Shown piece by piece: positions 1-5,256 of a stretch of DNA of 5,256 nucleotides. Source of the DNA: Paramuribaculum sp. (lineage in GTDB: Bacteria > Bacteroidota > Bacteroidia > Bacteroidales > Muribaculaceae); assembly GCA_009775605.1 (NCBI GenBank), contig VSPV01000152.1, positions 1 through 5,256 of the forward strand, in the 5' to 3' direction. The number at the start of each line of letters is the position of its first letter. Within the stretch, counting starts at the first letter, position 1. Under the pieces are notes generated by a model. The model saw only the letters and a program-made list of their open reading frames with translations. It was not told the origin of the DNA and ran no database searches. Made by a program: the position numbers and the translations under genes.

Positions 1-427
1 CTTCGGCAGCTTCCTGGCGGGCGAGAACCGACGAGTAGTCGGGCACGGGGTTGAAAATCAACCTTTCGAGCAGCGCCTGCTCACGTTCATCTATTTTGCC
101 ATAGGTGTCGAGGAAAGTGGCGATGGCGTCGTCGGTGGATGGTGTATTGTCTGTCTCCTCCTGCGGGTAGAGCGAGGCGAGGCGGTCGCCGTCGGGGTCA
201 ATGAGCCGCATGAGCGAGGTGCTGTCGGGGGCGTTGAGGGCCACGCAGGCCGACAGGCGCGCGCGGCGTTCCTCCGTCATGGTCTCGCGGCTGCGTTTCA
301 GTTCCATTGCTGCCGGAAGAGTGAAGAAGGGATACAGCTCGAGCATGGCGTCGGTGAGTCCGGGATCGGGGGCGGCATCGGAGCGGAGCGTTTCCAGAAA
401 CTGCTGTAGGGTGGGGTTGATGGCCAT
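1..427 (-). CDS. Conserved Bacteroidales hypothetical protein, N-terminal part (cut by left edge)
   Basis: Function unknown. An open frame starts at an ATG (425-427) and stays open for 142 codons until the window ends, so the C-terminus is missing. The visible part has no signal peptide or membrane segment and looks soluble, helical and cytoplasmic. It begins MAINPTLQQFLETL, has a short YPFF motif at about residues 32-35, an Arg/Glu-rich helix around 43-60, an acidic Thr/Ser-rich linker at about 88-100, then FLDTYG and a further helix. This layout (an N-terminal 'L..YPF' helical block, a linker, then a 'FL' segment) resembles, from memory, a protein often found between lptE and secG in Bacteroides. 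That identity is inference. It begins 23 bp after the LptE stop, and the gap is pyrimidine-rich with no Shine-Dalgarno sequence, as is common in Bacteroidetes. It is probably cotranscribed with lptE. The reading frame is well supported; the function is not. Confidence 0.72.
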   Translation of the reverse strand, partial: MAINPTLQQFLETLRSDAAPDPGLTDAMLELYPFFTLPAAMELKRSRETMTEERRARLSACVALNAPDSTSLMRLIDPDGDRLASLYPQEETDNTPSTDDAIATFLDTYGKIDEREQALLERLIFNPVPDYSSVLARQEAAE

Positions 428-450
428 TGCGGTGGAGGGAGAAGAGGGGG

Positions 451-975
451 TTACCAGTTGCCGAGGGTGGCGTTGAATATCAGCTGCACGAGTTCCTCGC
501 TTATCTGCTGGCAGAGTTCGTCCTGCACGTCGGTGAGCATCTGGGAGCTGTCGAAGTCGCGGTAGGCGGTGAAGCTCTGGTCGATATCCTTGTTCTCGGC
601 TTTGTTGTCGGTATATTTTATTCTCACGCCGATGGTGAGGCGGGTGCGCGATGCGTATGCGTCCTCGGTCACGGCCTGGGGCGTGAGGTAATACTGCGTT
701 ATCTCGCCTTCAAGCACGAGGTCGCTGCGGCCGTCGACGGTCTGGAGGCGGGTGTTGGCGGATATGTAGTCGAGCAGCTCGTTTTCAAACGTCTGCTGCA
801 GCGGAGGATACACGAGGGCAGCGCGTATGGGGAAGTTGGCTACGTGGATGGTCTTGTAGACGCTGTAGTCGAGCGCCGAGCCGTTGAATGTGTAGCGCGG
901 CACGCATCCGGTGAGGGCAAACAGCAGAGCCGTGCACACCGGCAGAAGCAAAAGCAGTTTCTTGATCGGTTTCAT
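451..975 (-). CDS. lptE: LptE family outer-membrane lipoprotein (LPS assembly)
   Basis: This is probably the LptE partner of the LptD barrel, which delivers lipopolysaccharide to the outer leaflet of the outer membrane. From the ATG at 973-975 the 174-residue product has a lipoprotein signal peptide: MKPIKK, a Leu-rich core, then the lipobox LTGC with the lipidated Cys at residue 24. The mature part follows the Bacteroidetes LptE pattern: a YTFNGSALDY strand after the Cys, then ANFPIRAALVYPPLQQTF, LEGEITQYYLTP, SRTRLTIGVRIKYTD, and a C-terminal DQSFTAYRDFDSSQ / LVQLIFNATLGNW block. The length is normal for these compact LptEs. An in-frame ATG at 991-993 would add MSKFAI; I prefer the shorter start because it gives a standard n-region. 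The longer start would lie 14 bp after the methyltransferase stop, preceded by a GAGGG at very short spacing. A third ATG at 1060-1062 would overlap the upstream gene and bury the signal peptide, so it is unlikely. Family assignment is strong; LptD partnership is inferred. Confidence 0.9.
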   Translation of the reverse strand: MKPIKKLLLLLPVCTALLFALTGCVPRYTFNGSALDYSVYKTIHVANFPIRAALVYPPLQQTFENELLDYISANTRLQTVDGRSDLVLEGEITQYYLTPQAVTEDAYASRTRLTIGVRIKYTDNKAENKDIDQSFTAYRDFDSSQMLTDVQDELCQQISEELVQLIFNATLGNW

Positions 976-1007
976 TATGGCAAATTTACTCATAATCCCT
1001 CTATTTG

Positions 1008-2408
1008 TCAAATGTGCGGCAATGACGGCAGCGGCGAGGGGAGAGCCGACAGTATGCGCCACGGGCGCGGATAGAGGTTGTTGCAGCGGTTGCCTATGTT
1101 TTTCACGAATCCCAGCGGGAGATCGCGATAGGTGAGAAGTATATGGCCGCGCGGGGTGCCGGAGGGGAGTTGCGGAGCTTCGCCGCGCAGATACATCAGG
1201 GCCGACATGCGGTCCACCTCCACTTCCGGGAAAGCTCCGCGGCGGTAGATGCGGCTGAAGGCGAGCTGCTGCGATGGAATGGCGTCGCGACCTTTGACTG
1301 TGCCGACTTCAAGCGACGGGTGTGTTCCGGCCACAGACTGCGGGAAGACGGCCATGATTCTGTCGCCATCGAGCGTGAGCGTGGCGCCGCAACCGGGCAT
1401 CAGCCATGATTGCGCTTCGGCAGGCACGGGAGCCGGTTTGCTTCCCCGCCGTTCTTTACGGGCGCTCTTTCCGCCGGATTTGTCCGCGGATGGCTGTGTG
1501 GTGAAAGCTTCGTCGCCGGGCTTGCGGAGCACGGCGAGAAACAGCCCTTCGCCCTCTGTGCGGCCGGGGATGAAGCGGCATGCATGCATGTCGCTGTCAA
1601 GTGCCGGGGCTATGCCCCATGCGTGGTTCACGGGTATCTCCACTGGCTCGGCATTACAGGTTTCGATGAGCCAGCGCACGTTGTCCTCGTTTTCGCGGCG
1701 GTTGAAGGTGCAGGTGCTGTAGATAAGGAAGCCTCCGGGCCGCAGGGCAGGCCACATGTTTTGCAGTATGGAGCGCTGCAGCTCCGCGCACTGTGCGACA
1801 AGGGCCGGACTCCATTGCGCCACTGCTTCAGCATCCTTGCGCATCATGCCTTCGCCTGAGCATGGCACATCGGCGGCAATGATGTCGAACGAGGCGGGAA
1901 GCGCGGCGAAACGCGCGGTGTCGCCGGTGGTCACTATCGTGAGTGGGTAGCCTTTCTTGGCAAGGTTCTCGCGGAGCACGGCGGCGCGCTGGGGCACGTA
2001 TTCGTTGGCCCACACCACGCTTCCGGGCAGCAGGGCGTCGATTGCCGCGCCGGTCTTTCCTCCCGGAGCGGCGCAAGCGTCGAGATAGGCCACGGGGCCG
2101 GAATGACCTTCGGTGATATGTCTTACCGCGTGGCCGAGGAACATCGACGAGGCATCCTGCACATAATAGGCGCCCTGATGCATCAGGGGATCGAAAATGA
2201 AGGCCGGACGGGACGGGAGATAACGGCCCGAGGTTTCGGCCCACGGCACGGCGCGTGCGTCGTCAGCCCAGCCTCCGCGCGGGGTTTTGCCCGGGTCGAT
2301 TCGCACCGACACCACAGGGTCAAGCGACAAAGCCTCCGGCAGCCCCGCGAAAAGCGGCGCGCCGGAGCCTTGGCTTAGCGATTCGATAAATCCTTCGGGG
2401 AGATTCAT
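1008..2408 (-). CDS. rsmF: RsmF-like rRNA (cytosine-C5) methyltransferase, NOL1/NOP2/Sun family
   Basis: This cytoplasmic enzyme uses S-adenosylmethionine to methylate C5 of a cytosine in rRNA. In E. coli RsmF the target is C1407 of 16S rRNA; the exact base here is not known. The 466-residue product has the expected order: an N-terminal substrate-binding region (MNLPEGFIESL and VVSVRIDPGK), YYVQDASSMF (81-90), SAM motif I DACAAPGGKT (110-119), the acidic motif ANEYVPQRA (134-142), motif IV DVPCSGEGMMRKD with Cys183, and motif VI YSTCTFNRRENEDNV with the catalytic Cys233. Both conserved cysteines are present, so it should be active. A basic, low-complexity linker (about 296-330) leads to a C-terminal RNA-binding part with GRDAIPSQQLAFS and a PUA-like LPLGFVKNIGNRCNNLYPRPWRI (430-452). 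The start lies 6 bp after the pfkA stop, so the two are almost certainly cotranscribed. RsmF/YebU orthology is favoured over RsmB because of the C-terminal domain and the lack of an NusB-like N-terminus. Confidence 0.93.
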   Translation of the reverse strand: MNLPEGFIESLSQGSGAPLFAGLPEALSLDPVVSVRIDPGKTPRGGWADDARAVPWAETSGRYLPSRPAFIFDPLMHQGAYYVQDASSMFLGHAVRHITEGHSGPVAYLDACAAPGGKTGAAIDALLPGSVVWANEYVPQRAAVLRENLAKKGYPLTIVTTGDTARFAALPASFDIIAADVPCSGEGMMRKDAEAVAQWSPALVAQCAELQRSILQNMWPALRPGGFLIYSTCTFNRRENEDNVRWLIETCNAEPVEIPVNHAWGIAPALDSDMHACRFIPGRTEGEGLFLAVLRKPGDEAFTTQPSADKSGGKSARKERRGSKPAPVPAEAQSWLMPGCGATLTLDGDRIMAVFPQSVAGTHPSLEVGTVKGRDAIPSQQLAFSRIYRRGAFPEVEVDRMSALMYLRGEAPQLPSGTPRGHILLTYRDLPLGFVKNIGNRCNNLYPRPWRILSALPSPLPSLPHI

Positions 2409-2414
2409 CCTGTA

Positions 2415-3395
2415 TTATATCGACAGGCGACGGAGCGTGTCGAGGAGGGTGCGGTTGATGGGCTTGTCGTTCTTGATGGCCTTGGTGAAGGGAACGTAGA
2501 CAATGGTGTCGTTCTTGATGCCGATCATCACGTTGCGCTGGTCGTCAAGCAGGGCGTCGATAGCGGCCGCTCCCATGCGTGATGCCAGGATGCGGTCGTG
2601 GGCTGTGGGCGAGCCGCCGCGCTGGAGGTGTCCGAGAATCGACACGCGCACGTCGTAGCCGGGATACTCGTTCTTCACACGCTGTGCCAGACCCATGGCT
2701 CCACCGGTAACGGGACTTTCGGCCACCAGTACTATCGAGGAGTTCTTGCTCTTGCGGAAGCCGTTCTGGATAAGTTCGGCAAGCTGGTCGACCTCAGTCG
2801 AGATCTCGGGGATGATGGCGGCCTCGGCGCCGGAGGCAATTGCTCCGTTGAGCGCGAGGAAGCCTGCGTCGCGTCCCATCACCTCGATGAAGAAGAGGCG
2901 TTCGTGGCTGGTGGCGGTGTCGCGGATTTTGTCCACGCACTCCATAATGGTGTTGAGGGCGGTATCGTAGCCTATGGTGGAGTCGGTGCCGTAGAGGTCG
3001 TTGTCGATGGTTCCGGGAAGGCCTACGATGGGGAAGTTGAATTCGTTGGCGAAGATGCGCGCGCCGGTCAGGGAGCCGTCGCCGCCTATCACCACCAGGG
3101 CGTCAATCTCCTGCCGGCGCAGATTGTCGTAGGCAAGCTGGCGTCCCTCCTGAGTCTGGAACTCGGGGCAGCGGGCGGTCTTGAGTATGGTTCCGCCCAT
3201 CTGTATGATGTTCGATACATTCTGAGTCTTGAATTCCACTATTTCGTCGGATATCAGGCCTTTGTATCCGCGATAAATGCCTTTGACTCTGAATCCGCTG
3301 AAAATGGCCGAGCGGGTCACGGCACGGATGGCAGCATTCATGCCGGGGGCGTCGCCTCCGGAGGTGAGGATGCCGATGCATTTGATTTCTGACAT
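2415..3395 (-). CDS. pfkA: ATP-dependent 6-phosphofructokinase
   Basis: This cytoplasmic glycolytic enzyme transfers phosphate from ATP to fructose 6-phosphate to give fructose 1,6-bisphosphate. The 326-residue length is normal for bacterial PfkA (E. coli 320). Visible motifs are TSGGDAPGMNAAIRA (11-25), GGTILKTARCPEF (67-79), nucleotide-binding GGDGS (104-108), the catalytic loop PGTIDNDLYGTD (127-138) with the proton-acceptor Asp131, MGRDAG (173-178), and the fructose-phosphate signature GHLQRGGSPTAHDR (255-268). Gly107 and Gly128 occupy positions where pyrophosphate-dependent enzymes carry Asp and Lys, so ATP is the expected donor. Of the E. coli effector-site residues, Arg21 and Arg25 are kept (Arg24 and Arg28 here), but the Arg54 position is Glu51. 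The ATG at 3393-3395 starts directly before the conserved N-terminus. The preceding 56-bp gap holds an A/C-rich leader and no Shine-Dalgarno sequence. I see only a poor promoter match there, so readthrough from the upstream genes is likely. Confidence 0.97.
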   Translation of the reverse strand: MSEIKCIGILTSGGDAPGMNAAIRAVTRSAIFSGFRVKGIYRGYKGLISDEIVEFKTQNVSNIIQMGGTILKTARCPEFQTQEGRQLAYDNLRRQEIDALVVIGGDGSLTGARIFANEFNFPIVGLPGTIDNDLYGTDSTIGYDTALNTIMECVDKIRDTATSHERLFFIEVMGRDAGFLALNGAIASGAEAAIIPEISTEVDQLAELIQNGFRKSKNSSIVLVAESPVTGGAMGLAQRVKNEYPGYDVRVSILGHLQRGGSPTAHDRILASRMGAAAIDALLDDQRNVMIGIKNDTIVYVPFTKAIKNDKPINRTLLDTLRRLSI

Positions 3396-3451
3396 AACTT
3401 CTTGTTGGTATATGTGTTTGTGTGATTACAATCGTAGAGTGTGGAGAGGGG

Positions 3452-4060
3452 TCATTCCGAAACTATGCCGGTGATGACCGAGGTGGAGCCACCGCGCCAG
3501 GGGAGAGTGCCGTAGAAGCGCTCGTAGCTTACGGTGACGGGGCGTCCGGTGCCCTGGAGGGCCTGCAGGCGGCGTGCGAGGGCGTCGTCGGCCACTGTCA
3601 TGGAGCATTCGCGGGTGTAGACGCGGGTGGTGTCGGCGAGGGCGTCGCGTGTCACGATCTCGGCCTCGAAGGTCTTGAATATCAGTCCGCGTTTCTCCAC
3701 GGAAAGCACCTGGCCCGTTAGCCGGGCGTCGGTCACGTAGGGGTTGAAATAGCGCAGATAGAACGTCAGGCCGAGTGCCACGATGGCCAGGGTCACGAAC
3801 CATATCAGGACCTTGCGGCAGCCGTGGCGTTTTTTCCGGGTATCGTCGTCGGGTGTGCCGGGATTTCCGTTGCCTGAGTTCACGGACTGGTTTCCTGCGG
3901 ATGGTGCGCCGGAGCCGGGAATGTCGTCGGGGCTGAACGTGATCCGGTTGGACGACGTCGCTTCAGAGGGCTCGCCTTCGGTGGCGGTGACTGCGGTCTC
4001 CTGCGGGTTCTCGTCGGGGTCGCCGGAGTAATAGTCTTTGACCTGGAGAGGATTTTTCAT
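3452..4060 (-). CDS. Single-pass membrane protein of unknown function with disordered N-terminal tail
   Basis: Function unknown. The 202-residue product has three parts. Residues 1-74 are polar and low in complexity (Ser, Gly, Asn, Pro, Asp, Glu) and probably disordered. A basic patch RKKRHGCRK (75-83) is followed by one membrane helix, about 84-102. Residues 103-202 form a small, probably beta-rich domain containing LTGQVLSVEKRGLIFKTFEAEIV and a C-terminal YERFYGTLPWRGGSTSVITGIV. By the positive-inside rule the tail should be cytoplasmic and the C-terminal domain periplasmic. From memory, the C-terminal domain resembles short Bacteroidetes proteins with a 'GYIFKTYEG ... LGTLPWRG ... YVV' pattern, some of which carry a misleading 6-phosphogluconate dehydrogenase label; nothing here looks like that enzyme. 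The ATG overlaps the stop of the upstream flippase-like gene by four bases (ATGA), which fixes the start and implies translational coupling. pfkA follows 56 bp downstream. Confidence 0.85.
   Translation of the reverse strand: MKNPLQVKDYYSGDPDENPQETAVTATEGEPSEATSSNRITFSPDDIPGSGAPSAGNQSVNSGNGNPGTPDDDTRKKRHGCRKVLIWFVTLAIVALGLTFYLRYFNPYVTDARLTGQVLSVEKRGLIFKTFEAEIVTRDALADTTRVYTRECSMTVADDALARRLQALQGTGRPVTVSYERFYGTLPWRGGSTSVITGIVSE
4057..4060 (-). promoter_or_regulatory. ATGA stop/start overlap (translational coupling)
   Basis: On the minus strand the four bases ATGA hold both the start codon (4058-4060) of the small membrane protein and the TGA stop (4057-4059) of the flippase-like gene. Such overlaps commonly let a terminating ribosome restart on the next gene. 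The overlap is seen directly; its effect is inferred. Confidence 0.75.
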
Positions 4061-5151
4061 TGCTTATGTAGTTGTGGCGTTGCTGCGGAGCCGTGGCGCT
4101 TCTGCACGGCGATGCAGATAAACGTGAAGATACCCAGCAGGATGAGCAGCAGTGTCTGCGAGCCCATCACCAGATTGGCAAATGAGGTGGCGTAGCCCTT
4201 GGTAAGACCCGGCACGGCGTAGAGGCTCAGGCCGAATATTACCGCCCACTGCCAGGGCCCGATGCCTCCGTTGGAGGGAACGCCCATGGATAGGCTCGAG
4301 AACATGAAGCACACCAGCACGGCCGTCGCGCCATAGGTGTGCACCACATCGGCGGTCAGCGGGAATGAGAAGAAGGCCACGTAGAGCTGGGTGAAATAGC
4401 ATCCCCAGATAGCCACAGTGAGCAGAAGCCAGCGTCCGCGCCCGGGCATTGTGGCCACTACGGCGAATCCCTGCCAGATGCCAGTGAGGAAGCTCTTCAC
4501 CTTCATCACCACTCGGTTGTGGGGGAAACGGATCTGAATCACGACTATCGCGGCGATTACGGCTGCCACAGCCACCCAGAGCCAGGGCGAGAGCATAAGG
4601 TCGACAAGCTTCTCGTAGCTCTCGGTATTCTGCATCAGATAGGTGTGAAGCTGATGGCCTGCCGCCAGGAATGTGATGCCGCAGAGCAGAAGCACGGTGA
4701 GGGTGTCGGCCAGGCGGTCGGCCACCATCGAGCCGAACACGGTGGAGAACGGCGCGTCCTGCCGCTGGGCTATGTAGCCGGTGCGCCAGAGCTCACCGAG
4801 GCGCGGAAGCACCAGATTCACGGCATAGCAGCCGAAGATGGAAAGCACCAGATTGAACAGCGGAGGGCGCACGCCCACGGCGCGCAGCTGGATGCGCCAG
4901 CGCATCGCCCGGAAAATGTGCGAGAATATGCTTATCACCAGGGCCAGCAATATCCACCAGTAGTTGCAGTTGTCGCGGATAATGGCGGCCATCTCGTTGA
5001 AGTCCACGCCGGTGAACAGCAGATAGCACAGCCCCACGGTAATCACAAGCGGCACGCCGTATTTGAGCAGGTAGCGCCACCAGGGCTCGCGTTTGCGCGT
5101 GGCGGTTGCTGCCTCGGTCCGCGACCCGTCTGTTTGCTTTTGGTTTGTCAT
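4057..5151 (-). CDS. Flippase-like integral membrane protein (LPG synthase TM region / UPF0104 family)
   Basis: This inner-membrane protein belongs to the family related to the transmembrane (flippase) half of MprF. Members are thought to move or bind lipids or lipid-linked sugars; the substrate here is unknown. The 364-residue product from ATG 5149-5151 has a polar N-terminus of about 25 residues, then roughly eight or nine hydrophobic helices spread over about 28-347, and a basic tail. Family signatures are visible: RAMRWRIQL (81-89) after the second helix, NLVLPRLGELWRTGYIA (112-128) matching the family 'P.R.GE..R' motif, VADRLADTL (143-151) matching 'ER..D', and GVPSNGGIGPWQWA (290-303) matching the 'P...GGIG' motif. 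There is no C-terminal aminoacyl-transferase domain, so it is not a full MprF. An in-frame TTG at 5170-5172 would add seven residues, but it sits at or very near the predicted transcription start, so the ATG is preferred. It is the first gene of the minus-strand cluster. Confidence 0.9.
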   Translation of the reverse strand: MTNQKQTDGSRTEAATATRKREPWWRYLLKYGVPLVITVGLCYLLFTGVDFNEMAAIIRDNCNYWWILLALVISIFSHIFRAMRWRIQLRAVGVRPPLFNLVLSIFGCYAVNLVLPRLGELWRTGYIAQRQDAPFSTVFGSMVADRLADTLTVLLLCGITFLAAGHQLHTYLMQNTESYEKLVDLMLSPWLWVAVAAVIAAIVVIQIRFPHNRVVMKVKSFLTGIWQGFAVVATMPGRGRWLLLTVAIWGCYFTQLYVAFFSFPLTADVVHTYGATAVLVCFMFSSLSMGVPSNGGIGPWQWAVIFGLSLYAVPGLTKGYATSFANLVMGSQTLLLILLGIFTFICIAVQKRHGSAATPQLHKQ

Positions 5152-5176
5152 TGTCGGAACATTCTTTAGCAAAGTA

Positions 5177-5210
5177 CAAAGATAATCTTTTATTGCCGAA
5201 ACGCCTCAAA
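5177..5210 (-). promoter_or_regulatory. Predicted Bacteroidetes-type promoter (-33 TTTG / -7 TATCTTTG)
   Basis: Read on the minus strand, TATCTTTG at 5177-5184 matches the Bacteroidetes -7 consensus TAnnTTTG exactly, and TTTG at 5207-5210 fits the -33 element. The spacer is 22 bp, slightly longer than the usual 19-21. Transcription should begin near 5170, giving a leader of about 20 nt before the ATG at 5151. The region is clearly more AT-rich than the surrounding genes. The remaining bases up to 5256 hold no gene I can support. This may drive all six genes. Confidence 0.6.
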
Positions 5211-5256
5211 GTGGTCTCCGTTTTTTTCGGTTGGCCAAATTATTGCAGGGTTGTAT

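Noticed and set aside
427..1074. Plus-strand open frame of about 215 codons opposite lptE
   Set aside because: It is antisense to a clear LptE family gene, and its composition (Val, Gly, Glu, His-rich) is typical of a shadow frame in GC-rich DNA. No domain is recognisable.
1578..1590. GCATGCATGCATG short palindromic repeat
   Set aside because: It lies inside the methyltransferase gene and simply encodes Asp-Met-His-Ala-Cys. There is no second copy and no sign of a functional site.
2598..3392. Plus-strand open frame of about 264 codons opposite pfkA
   Set aside because: It mirrors the PfkA coding sequence almost end to end and has no family motif. Long antisense frames are expected from GC-rich third positions.
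3429..3436. TACGATTG on the minus strand as a -7 box for pfkA
   Set aside because: It has one mismatch to TAnnTTTG and no good -33 TTTG at proper spacing, so it is too weak to annotate, though an internal pfkA promoter cannot be excluded.
4519..5169. Plus-strand open frame of about 216 codons opposite the flippase-like gene
   Set aside because: The His/Gly/Glu-rich product is the complement of membrane-helix codons, with no recognisable domain or start context.
5152..5172. Seven-residue N-terminal extension of the flippase-like protein from a TTG codon
   Set aside because: TTG is a rare start, the codon sits at or very near the predicted transcription start, and an ATG seven codons later gives a complete family protein.
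5218..5230. CCG-T7-CGG inverted repeat as a terminator
   Set aside because: The stem is only 3 bp and the T run is the loop, not a tail after the stem.

Overview
This 5.3-kb window looks like ordinary chromosomal DNA from a GC-rich member of the Bacteroidales. A Muribaculaceae-type gut bacterium is my best guess. The evidence is a Bacteroidetes-style LptE lipoprotein, an RsmF-like methyltransferase and an ATP-type PfkA that read like Bacteroidales proteins, start codons without clear Shine-Dalgarno sequences, and a TTTG/TAnnTTTG promoter at the right end. The taxonomic call is inference from protein resemblance, not from a search.

All six genes I can support lie on the minus strand, so transcription runs from right to left. 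In that order they are: a polytopic membrane protein of the LPG-synthase-TM/UPF0104 flippase-like family (4057-5151); a single-pass membrane protein of unknown function whose ATG overlaps the previous stop codon (3452-4060); 6-phosphofructokinase PfkA (2415-3395); an RsmF/NSUN-type rRNA m5C methyltransferase only 6 bp further on (1008-2408); an LptE-family outer-membrane lipoprotein (451-975); and the N-terminal 142 residues of a conserved Bacteroidales protein that runs off the left edge (1-427). The largest internal gap is 56 bp, and I saw no intrinsic terminator. The set could therefore be one transcription unit driven by the promoter at about 5177-5210.

Functionally the unit is mixed. It has two membrane proteins of unknown substrate, one central glycolytic enzyme, one rRNA modification enzyme, and one component of lipopolysaccharide delivery to the outer membrane. 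This resembles a housekeeping operon joined by proximity rather than a single pathway. The tightest link is the ATGA overlap between the flippase-like gene and the 202-residue gene.

I found no mobile element, CRISPR array, tRNA, rRNA, riboswitch or clear repeat. No stretch over 300 bases lacks a gene. I found no convincing undescribed system. The points worth a second look are the coupled membrane-protein pair, the unusual N-terminal tail on the small membrane protein, a changed effector-site position in PfkA, and the uncharacterised protein after LptE.
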